DNA from: Bdellovibrionales bacterium
GTDB taxonomy: Bacteria > Bdellovibrionota > Bdellovibrionia > Bdellovibrionales > Bdellovibrionaceae
Direction: 5' to 3'
NCBI GenBank assembly: GCA_027320785.1
Contig: DAHVKR010000089.1
Span: forward strand, 1-6,134
DNA length: 6,134 nucleotides
Below, one piece after another: positions 1-4,987 of the stretch. The position numbers were made by a program, and so were the translations under genes. The first letter of the stretch is position 1, and the number at the start of each line of letters is the position of its first letter. A model generated the notes under the pieces. The model did not search any database. It was not told where the DNA came from and worked only from the letters and a program-made list of their open reading frames with translations.

Positions 1-344
1 ATCGTTTAAATCCCTTTACAAACAAAATGCAGCTGCATGCCGGACTTGATATTGCGGCAGCTCCGGGGTCTCCAGTCGTAGCACCCGCGGACGGTGTTGT
101 GATTTTTGCAAGTTATGACGAGTCTTACGGAAAACTTGTCAGTATTGACCACGGATTTGGTGTGACCACTCGTTTTGCACATAACTCTCAAATCTATGTG
201 CGTGTTGGGCAAAAAGTATCTAAGTACGATGTGATTGCGGCCGTTGGTAATACAGGTCGCTCGACGGGACCTCACTGTCATTATGAAGTTCGAATTAATG
301 GAGTCCCAGTGGACCCCATCAATTACATCTTGGATGATAACTAG
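1..344 (+). CDS. M23-family (LytM/NlpD-type) metallopeptidase, C-terminal catalytic domain, 5' end outside window
   Basis: This is the 3' part of a zinc endopeptidase that would cut peptide cross-links in peptidoglycan, acting in the periplasm or outside the cell. The reading frame is open from position 3, and 113 residues are visible. The first ones (RLNPFTNK) match the segment that normally precedes the first metal motif, so the ATG at position 27 is internal and not the start. All family signatures are present: HAGLD (H12 and D16 as zinc ligands), RFAHNS (H60, catalytic-type His) and GPHCHYEV (H91 catalytic-type, H93 zinc ligand). A short tail (DPINYIL) follows, where family members typically end. 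The HxH motif carries Cys rather than the common Leu at the middle position, which should not affect metal binding. Because every catalytic residue is kept, an active enzyme rather than a degenerate NlpD/EnvC-type activator is expected. N-terminal LysM, coiled-coil or membrane parts cannot be seen. The stop lies 6 nt from the stop of the convergent neighbour. Confidence 0.95.
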   Translation, partial: RLNPFTNKMQLHAGLDIAAAPGSPVVAPADGVVIFASYDESYGKLVSIDHGFGVTTRFAHNSQIYVRVGQKVSKYDVIAAVGNTGRSTGPHCHYEVRINGVPVDPINYILDDN

Positions 345-350
345 CCACCT

Positions 351-2690
351 TTACGGCGTGTCACTTGGCTTCGGCAAACGACAGCCAATTTCGATCATCT
401 TTTTCGCAACCAAATTGGCTTGATCTTGAACACTCAAAACATTACGCGAAGGCTTATAACTCAGATCATATGTAGCTTGGTCAATATAAGACTTTTGGCG
501 CATCGACTGTTTGCCCGTGTAGTTGGCATATCCACGACAATAATGAATAATATTAGGATCCACAGAGTTATCTAGATAATCCCAAATCATATCACACATA
601 AAATGCGTAGTTCCGAGGTGATCTAATGCATCGGCGTAATCTTTCACAGCCTTTTGTAAATCCAAACAGGCAAGTTCCCATTGGGGAGAGTTCAGAGGGA
701 GAGTCTTTTTATTCATAATGTTTAGATTTTGAGCCATTTTAAGATCCGCTATAATTTGTGTATTCATTTGTGATGAGGTCTTGGCATAGACACCAAGGCC
801 TGTTTTTGTCAGGCCAAAGGCTTTATCTGATATATCTTTAAAGGTTCTTTCAAAAGATGCTTTTGATCGAGCAAATTGTGTTCGTTTATAGTCAAGCCAA
901 GCAAAAACAGGAGACTCACCTCCAAAGAGACCATGTCTTTCGCCCATCAAACTTCGTTTCAGGTTGGCAGCGGCTTCAGCGAACTCGGACCGATTATAGA
1001 CGCCTGTTCCGGGTTTAGTGAGCTCGCGTAGAACTCGGGCCATTCGGTTCGTATTCTCTTGTTCATTTACAACCTTATCGAATTCTGCCTTCCATTTTTT
1101 ATATTCTTCATTTTTGGAAAGATCGTTTTCAATGTTGCTAAGATCGCCTACTAAAATATTGCTTGTTTCACTGACCATTTTATTGATATGCGAAACAAAA
1201 GCCATTGTGGTAGCAGCACATGTCGCTGCCTCTTCTCCTGCAGGATCTTCGGAAAAATTCACAATTCGATTCAGAAGCATTTGATAAGTTTTAATCAGGA
1301 ACTGCACTTTAACTTTTAGCTTTTCATCCTCATCTCGATTGGTTAGGCGAGGTTGTCCAAAGGCTGCCTGGAAATCTGTTAAGTCGATATTTTTTAAATA
1401 ATTGTTTTGTTGGTAGGCATCAAGAATTCTTTGCTGAACAGAGTTCGGGAAAGAATTATCATCTTGTGCCATTTGAGCGAGCTGCTTTCCCTGGATACAA
1501 ATCAAAAGAGCATTATTTTTTGCGTCTCGGATTGAAAGATTAACCTCTTCAAGAGCGTCCTTATCAGATCGGACAGCCGCTTGAATGCTTCCGATGTTAT
1601 TGCGAAGATTTCCTCGTACATTGAGCACATTATCCATGTACGTGGAGCCACCTGCAATCTTCATAGCATAAGTATGTACTCCATCTTTAAGTTGCTTTTC
1701 GAGTTCTTGAAAGCGACCGCTGCGAGCGAGTTGGATGTAATTAATTTTTTTAGCTATCTTCGTGAACTGACAAGTATTTTGAAGAACAGCATTTCTTTGG
1801 TCTGCAATTTCCATGTGGACTGTGTTGTTTTGAATAACCTGAGCCATCGTGGAGATTACATTACTTCCCACAACAGTTCCCATAATAGCGCCTTTAACAG
1901 CTAAAGACAAAGCAGGTTGAGTTGCTGCTAGCAAAAGAAGGAATGGTGAGGCGGAGTTGATAACATTGTTAAAATCAAGCGCCACACGTCCCCAGCTCAT
2001 GCTTTTGCGACCACAATCTTTAGAAAGAGTTGTGACATTGCGAAAGACTTCAGACATGCGATCAATGCCCATAACGAGGTTACTGACGTTACCTTGAAGT
2101 TGGTTCACATTATCATAGCCGTGCGCGGGGTCTTGCACGTACGCCTGAAGCTGCAGAATAGATTGGCGAATTTGCTCACTGGTTTGTTTGACGTTTTCAA
2201 TTTGAGGCTGAGAGCTTTGGCATTGATCGGATACACTCTGTATCGAGTTGGTCAAACTTGCGATGGCAATATTGAGATCTTGATAGTTACTATTTTCAAA
2301 AAGAGGACAGCTATATTGACTAGGTACATTGGCTGTACGAATCATAGCCCCGGCTATAGGTTGAGAGTCAATTCCCGAGGGACGAGTTGAGGACGAAGAG
2401 GATGAAGAGCTTGGGTAGTAGCCGCCACCGCCGATGGGGTAGGGGCTCAGAGGAGCAAGAGGTGCGTAAGGTATGTCATTGCCACTATTATTAGATGATC
2501 CGGTTTCGTCTATGGTAACGGGACCAGGGCTATCACTGCTGTTACTTCCTCCACCGATTTGTGGCGTATCTTTAATGTTGGGAAAGAGGTCATTATTTTC
2601 TGCAAAGGCTTGGCTTTGCCATGCAAAGCTTGAGCTCAAAAGAGCTGCAACAATTATATAAGATGTGGGTACTCTCATTTTTCGGCGCAT
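351..2690 (-). CDS. Large secreted protein of unknown function: Ser/Gly-rich linker, long helical body, glycine-zipper hydrophobic segment
   Basis: I do not recognise this 779-residue protein. Residues 1-30 form a signal peptide: basic MRRKMR, hydrophobic YIIVAALLSSSFAW, and a probable cut after AFA at residue 30. Residues 35-115 are low-complexity, rich in Gly, Ser, Pro and Asn, with eight serines at 94-101. From about 130 onward the protein looks mostly helical and Gln/Asn/Lys/Glu-rich, with coiled-coil-like stretches around 135-220, 290-400 and 500-560. A hydrophobic block at 249-288 interrupts them and contains GxxxGxxxG at G267, G271 and G275. There are ten cysteines (128, 157, 226, 307, 398, 491, 675, 699, 718, 770), an even number compatible with disulfides in an oxidising compartment. 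The ATG at 2690 is preferred over Met5 because GGAAGAGG ends 8 nt before it. The gene is divergent from the 236-residue exported protein and convergent with the M23 peptidase. A periplasmic or exported structural or membrane-interacting protein is the broadest safe reading. A pore-forming role is only speculation from the architecture. Confidence 0.9.
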   Translation of the reverse strand: MRRKMRVPTSYIIVAALLSSSFAWQSQAFAENNDLFPNIKDTPQIGGGSNSSDSPGPVTIDETGSSNNSGNDIPYAPLAPLSPYPIGGGGYYPSSSSSSSSTRPSGIDSQPIAGAMIRTANVPSQYSCPLFENSNYQDLNIAIASLTNSIQSVSDQCQSSQPQIENVKQTSEQIRQSILQLQAYVQDPAHGYDNVNQLQGNVSNLVMGIDRMSEVFRNVTTLSKDCGRKSMSWGRVALDFNNVINSASPFLLLLAATQPALSLAVKGAIMGTVVGSNVISTMAQVIQNNTVHMEIADQRNAVLQNTCQFTKIAKKINYIQLARSGRFQELEKQLKDGVHTYAMKIAGGSTYMDNVLNVRGNLRNNIGSIQAAVRSDKDALEEVNLSIRDAKNNALLICIQGKQLAQMAQDDNSFPNSVQQRILDAYQQNNYLKNIDLTDFQAAFGQPRLTNRDEDEKLKVKVQFLIKTYQMLLNRIVNFSEDPAGEEAATCAATTMAFVSHINKMVSETSNILVGDLSNIENDLSKNEEYKKWKAEFDKVVNEQENTNRMARVLRELTKPGTGVYNRSEFAEAAANLKRSLMGERHGLFGGESPVFAWLDYKRTQFARSKASFERTFKDISDKAFGLTKTGLGVYAKTSSQMNTQIIADLKMAQNLNIMNKKTLPLNSPQWELACLDLQKAVKDYADALDHLGTTHFMCDMIWDYLDNSVDPNIIHYCRGYANYTGKQSMRQKSYIDQATYDLSYKPSRNVLSVQDQANLVAKKMIEIGCRLPKPSDTP
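2388..2411 (-). repeat. Eight-serine run encoded by mixed codons
   Basis: Residues 94-101 of the 779-residue secreted protein are serine, encoded AGC TCT TCA TCC TCT TCG TCC TCA. Five different serine codons are used, so this is not a simple DNA microsatellite. The run sits inside the Gly/Ser/Pro linker between the signal peptide and the helical body, where a flexible tether is the likely role. Confidence 0.9.
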
Positions 2691-2698
2691 ACGTTAGA

Positions 2699-2706
2699 CC
2701 TCTTCC
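2699..2706 (-). promoter_or_regulatory. Ribosome binding site of the 779-residue secreted protein
   Basis: On the minus strand GGAAGAGG ends 8 nt before the ATG at 2690. The next in-frame ATG (codon 5) would be 20 nt away, too far, so this site decides the start in favour of MRRKMR. Confidence 0.7.
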
Positions 2707-2729
2707 TTTCGATGAAAGTCTAGATCTCC

Positions 2730-2754
2730 TCACTGTCTCTCGCGCAGACAGTGA
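2730..2754. promoter_or_regulatory. Perfect 9-bp inverted repeat (hairpin or operator) upstream of the 779-residue protein
   Basis: TCACTGTCT and AGACAGTGA are exact reverse complements separated by the 7-nt loop CTCGCGC. The element lies 40 nt upstream of the start at 2690, so it is either a stem-loop in the 5' leader of that mRNA or a DNA-binding dyad near its promoter. On the plus strand a run of five T follows after 4 nt (2759-2763). That resembles a weak intrinsic terminator, which could stop transcripts entering from the left on the plus strand, but no plus-strand gene precedes it closely. Function is unassigned. Confidence 0.6.
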
Positions 2755-2773
2755 ACACTTTTTGGCAAACAGG

Positions 2774-2814
2774 AAGTCTTTGGATCGTTCTAAGCGACTG
2801 AAAAGACTTGTCTT
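2774..2814. repeat. Inverted repeats built on AAGTCTT/AAGACTT
   Basis: AAGTCTTT (2774-2781) pairs perfectly with AAAGACTT (2802-2809) across 20 nt. The right arm overlaps a second dyad, AAGAC-TT-GTCTT (2803-2814). A further AAGTCT occurs at 2716-2721. This could be a cluster of regulator half-sites or alternative hairpins in the leader of the minus-strand gene. The copies are short, so chance is possible. Confidence 0.35.
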
Positions 2815-2846
2815 GTGCTGAACAATTCTAAACTTTCGAAACCTTT

Positions 2847-2875
2847 AAGGAGGTATTTGCAAAATGTTGGCCTAA
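2847..2875 (+). other. Perfect Shine-Dalgarno sequence with a three-codon ORF
   Basis: AAGGAGGT at 2847-2854 is an ideal match to the 16S rRNA anti-Shine-Dalgarno. After an ideal 9-nt gap comes ATG TTG GCC TAA (2864-2875), a minimal ORF of three codons. It is the best ribosome binding site in the window yet serves no recognisable gene. It may be a regulatory minimal ORF that loads or stalls ribosomes in the leader of the downstream exported protein, a remnant of a lost gene, or chance. Confidence 0.4.
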
Positions 2876-2920
2876 ATGTCTCAAGTTGAGGCTCTCTCGG
2901 GTTTTAGGGGATACTTGTAA
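2876..2920 (+). other. 14-codon ORF directly after the minimal ORF (doubtful)
   Basis: An ATG follows the TAA of the three-codon ORF with no gap and in the same frame, giving MSQVEALSGFRGYL and then TAA. It has no Shine-Dalgarno of its own. It could only be translated by reinitiation or by stop-codon readthrough after the upstream strong site. The composition is unremarkable and I do not claim that a peptide is made. Confidence 0.15.
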
Positions 2921-2926
2921 GAGTAA

Positions 2927-2956
2927 CAGGGTTCTGTCTCGAATTTTGACACCCTG
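2927..2956. repeat. Interrupted inverted repeat upstream of the exported 236-residue protein
   Basis: CAGGGT (2927-2932) and ACCCTG (2951-2956) are exact reverse complements. Inside them GTC (2936-2938) and GAC (2948-2950) can extend the stem past a three-base bulge. The right arm can instead fold into a small CCCT-GAA-AGGG hairpin, so two mutually exclusive structures are possible. Whether this matters for expression is unknown. Confidence 0.35.
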
Positions 2957-2987
2957 AAAGGGCCCCCCAACAGATTGCTTATAAGCT

Positions 2988-3006
2988 CTCTTTTAAGGGG
3001 AAAGAG
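2988..3006. repeat. 6-bp hairpin close to the start of the exported 236-residue protein
   Basis: CTCTTT (2988-2993) pairs perfectly with AAAGAG (3001-3006), leaving the loop TAAGGGG, which exposes a purine-rich tract. It ends 21 nt before the TTG at 3028. No T-run follows, so it is not a terminator. It lies just after the palindrome GCTTATAAGC at 2977-2986. Confidence 0.3.
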
Positions 3007-3027
3007 CGTAAAAAACTGGCAAGGAAA

Positions 3028-3738
3028 TTGAAGTTGCATAAATCAGGTATGAGATTGGTTCTATTTTGCCACCTATTATTAGCAGTTTGTTTCGCACAGG
3101 CGAAAAGCCCTCGAGCGATTTCGGCGTCATCGAACAAGAACCTACAGAAGCAAATTCAAAACTTAAAGAAGTATCATCATAAGAAAAAAATAAAGAGAAA
3201 AAAGAGTCAGAAAGTGACTCGTCGAAGATCTTATCTTTATAAGTCTGTTCATACGAGCAAGTACAGAGGTTATAAGGTCACTCAAATTCCTCAGTATCAA
3301 ATTCCACCTTTTTTAAGTCGAGAGGACTATAAAAAAATTGTACCTACAAACCTGTCAACGACGGACTCGTCAAGCGATGCTATTAAAAAGATCGGTGATA
3401 AGGCGATTGGTGTATGGTTGAAATCACCTACTATGCAACATGTATCCATTGTACAAGCAGCTCAAAAAGTCGAGAAATCCATGAAGGCAGAAGTTGATTT
3501 ACCTTCTTCAGATACGGGCGTGAAACAAAAGCTGAACTTTCAAGTTCAGGCTTTAGAGGCGACATCTAAGGTGGATTACAAGGGCTATGTAGATGCCTCT
3601 GTCAGCTATAATATGCGTGATCATAAAACAGACTATGAGCTTAGAAAAAAGGTTCTTCATAATAAAGATCTATATGTGAGTCACATCACGTCTCGCGATG
3701 AAGACTTAAGCTCTGTCGGCCTTAAGTGGTCCTTTTAA
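3028..3738 (+). CDS. Exported protein of unknown function with a highly basic segment and a C-terminal beta-signal (probable outer-membrane association)
   Basis: I do not recognise this protein (236 residues from TTG 3028, 229 from ATG 3049). A signal peptide is clear from either start: KLHKSGMR, then hydrophobic LVLFCHLLLAVCFA, with a likely cut after AQA at residue 25. Residues 47-67 are extremely basic, with 13 Lys/Arg plus 2 His in 21 positions. A Tyr/Pro/Gln-rich stretch (69-95) and a predicted helical part (115-155) follow. The last 70 residues alternate polar and hydrophobic residues in about four to five beta strands. The protein ends SVGLKWSF, matching the outer-membrane beta-signal pattern (polar-x-Gly-x-x-aromatic-x-aromatic) read by BamA. 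With so few strands it could form a barrel only as an oligomer, or be a peripheral beta domain. The start is uncertain: AAGGA at 3021-3025 is only 2 nt from the TTG and too far from the ATG. The end overlaps purD tail to tail by 17 nt. Confidence 0.85.
   Translation: MKLHKSGMRLVLFCHLLLAVCFAQAKSPRAISASSNKNLQKQIQNLKKYHHKKKIKRKKSQKVTRRRSYLYKSVHTSKYRGYKVTQIPQYQIPPFLSREDYKKIVPTNLSTTDSSSDAIKKIGDKAIGVWLKSPTMQHVSIVQAAQKVEKSMKAEVDLPSSDTGVKQKLNFQVQALEATSKVDYKGYVDASVSYNMRDHKTDYELRKKVLHNKDLYVSHITSRDEDLSSVGLKWSF
3704..3736. terminator. Weak hairpin at the convergent gene ends, possible terminator
   Basis: ACTTAAG (3704-3710) and CTTAAGT (3721-3727) form a 7-bp AT-rich stem with a 10-nt loop, followed on the plus strand by four T (3733-3736). 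It lies inside the last codons of the 236-residue gene, and its right arm covers the last codons and most of the stop codon of purD. Stem strength and T-run are both poor for an intrinsic terminator, so this is only a candidate. Confidence 0.25.
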
Positions 3739-4987
3739 CTTTAGCTCCAATATCAGATCTATATTGTAATCCCTGACTTTTTATCTGAGAGACAACCTGA
3801 TAAGCCATTTTAATAGAGGCTTCCGTATCAGGCCCCATTCCCACGCATCCAAGGACTCGCCCTCCATTGACGAAATACTGTCCCTCTTTTTTTTGAGTAC
3901 CGGCATGAATCACCCATTGGTTCCCATCATCCAAGTGCAGAGGTCCTTCAATGAGAGCTCCTTTTTGAGGAGACTCGGGATAGCCAAGAGCGGCCATTAT
4001 TACGCAGGTAACAGAAAGGTTTTTGATTTTGAATGGGATTAAATTTCCCTTAGAGAGCTCATGAAATAAAGTTGCTGTATCGACGTCCAGCAAGGGTAAG
4101 ATGACCTGAGTTTCGGGGTCTCCTAAGCGAGTATTGTATTCAATGACTCGAGGGCCATCGGGAGTCATCATAATTCCAATAAAGAGGATTCCTCGATAAA
4201 GAAAATTTCTTTTTTTCATTTGAGCTATGGTCGGCTCTACAACTTGCGAAATAATTTGCTCTGTCCAACCCTCTTTCAGAGACAGGGGCGCCACCGTACC
4301 CATGCCCCCTGTGTTGGGGCCTTGATCTTGATCTCGTAATCTTTTGTGATCTTGAGCCATGGGGAGTACTGCGTATTTATCTCCATTTGTGAGAATGGTA
4401 AAGCTGAGCTCAAAGCCAGGTAAAAACTGTTCAAGTAGTGCTTTCTCACCTGCCGCACCAAAAATCTTTTTATCAAAATAATTTTCAGCCGCTATTTTAA
4501 GTTCGTCTATTGTTTGGCAAAGAGTGACACCTTTTCCTGCACAAAGCCCATCAGCTTTCAAAACGTAGGGGGGGGTGAATTTTTCACTAGCAGCAAGAGT
4601 CTCTTGCACAGACTCCACAATGGCAAAAGCAGCTGTTGGGACATGAGCCTCCTGCATAAAAAGTTTTGCAAAAACTTTAGAGCCCTCCAGTTGAGCCGCC
4701 TCTTGATCGGGGCCAATGCAATGAATACCACGACTTCTAAGAAAATCACTGAGACCGCTGACCAGAGGATCTTCAGGGCCAATCATAACAAAATCAATTT
4801 CATGAATGGAGCAAAAGTGAACAATAGACTCAAAGTTATGCCAGTTGATATCTGGATGACAAAGGGCCTCTTGAGACATGCCATCATGACCAGGGATTGC
4901 GTGAATTTCTGTTACATGAGGGCTGAGCCGAAATGATTTAACAAGAGCATGTTCACGTCCTCCAGAGCCGATTACGAGAATTTTCAT
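3722..4987 (-). CDS. purD: Phosphoribosylamine--glycine ligase (GAR synthetase)
   Basis: PurD is a cytoplasmic ATP-grasp enzyme that joins glycine to 5-phosphoribosylamine using ATP, giving glycinamide ribonucleotide, step two of de novo purine synthesis. The 421-residue length is typical of a free-standing bacterial PurD. Visible signatures are MKILVIGSGGREHAL at the N terminus, IGPEDPLVSGL (69-79), EGSKVFAK (101-108), and the ATP-grasp lysine region VLKADGLCAGKGV (142-154). Further on are QDHKRLRDQDQGPNTGGMG (212-230) and the metal/ATP loop VIEYNTRLGDPETQ (281-294), with the key Glu283 and Asn285 kept. The C-terminal domain has NGGRVLG (374-380) and YRSDIG (409-414). The enzyme therefore looks intact. 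Its ATG overlaps the stop of the upstream HD-domain gene (ATGA), so translation is probably coupled. A run of eight C encodes part of Thr138-Pro139-Pro140 and is a possible slippage site. The 3' end overlaps the convergent exported-protein gene by 17 nt. Confidence 0.98.
   Translation of the reverse strand: MKILVIGSGGREHALVKSFRLSPHVTEIHAIPGHDGMSQEALCHPDINWHNFESIVHFCSIHEIDFVMIGPEDPLVSGLSDFLRSRGIHCIGPDQEAAQLEGSKVFAKLFMQEAHVPTAAFAIVESVQETLAASEKFTPPYVLKADGLCAGKGVTLCQTIDELKIAAENYFDKKIFGAAGEKALLEQFLPGFELSFTILTNGDKYAVLPMAQDHKRLRDQDQGPNTGGMGTVAPLSLKEGWTEQIISQVVEPTIAQMKKRNFLYRGILFIGIMMTPDGPRVIEYNTRLGDPETQVILPLLDVDTATLFHELSKGNLIPFKIKNLSVTCVIMAALGYPESPQKGALIEGPLHLDDGNQWVIHAGTQKKEGQYFVNGGRVLGCVGMGPDTEASIKMAYQVVSQIKSQGLQYRSDIGAKVKRTT

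Larger units (their letters stand above)
2691..3027. other. Divergent intergenic control region, no convincing protein gene
   Basis: This 337-nt gap separates the start of the 779-residue secreted protein (minus) from the start of the 236-residue exported protein (plus), so it should hold both promoters. It contains a perfect 9-bp hairpin (2730-2754), an 8-bp inverted repeat (2774-2809) and a TTTCGAAA palindrome (2834-2841). Next comes a perfect Shine-Dalgarno sequence followed by tiny ORFs (2847-2920). Beyond that are an interrupted inverted repeat (2927-2956), the palindrome GCTTATAAGC (2977-2986) and a 6-bp hairpin (2988-3006). No -35/-10 pair with 16-18 nt spacing is convincing on either strand. 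TTGACA at 2946-2951 and TATAAG at 2980-2985 on the plus strand are 28 nt apart. No known riboswitch or small-RNA consensus could be matched by eye. Confidence 0.7.

Noticed and set aside
27..344. ATG at 27 as the start of a short complete peptidase
   Set aside because: The frame is open to the window edge and the codons before it encode residues typical of M23 proteins, so the gene begins outside the window.
1018..2661. Several 60-107 codon plus-strand ORFs opposite the 779-residue protein
   Set aside because: They are antisense to a long ORF with a signal peptide and good start site. Their composition is that of shadow frames.
2621..2821. 66-codon plus-strand ORF spanning the start of the 779-residue gene
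   Set aside because: It overlaps the signal-peptide codons and the leader hairpin, has no ribosome binding site and shows no protein-like features.
2857..2900. c-di-GMP class I (GEMM) riboswitch, suggested by TTGCAAAA and GGCCTAAA
   Set aside because: The rest of the conserved core and the paired stems are absent, so the resemblance is superficial.
2946..2985. Sigma70 promoter from TTGACA (2946-2951) and TATAAG (2980-2985)
   Set aside because: Both hexamers are good matches but are 28 nt apart. No acceptable partner at 16-18 nt is seen for either.
3049..3100. Lipoprotein signal (lipobox around LAVC) in the 236-residue exported protein
   Set aside because: Val precedes the Cys instead of Gly, Ala or Ser, and a good signal peptidase I site (AQA) follows, so ordinary cleavage is more likely.
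4514..4936. 140-codon plus-strand ORF opposite purD
   Set aside because: It is wholly antisense to a clear purD, has no recognisable domain and no ribosome binding site, and is best read as a shadow frame.
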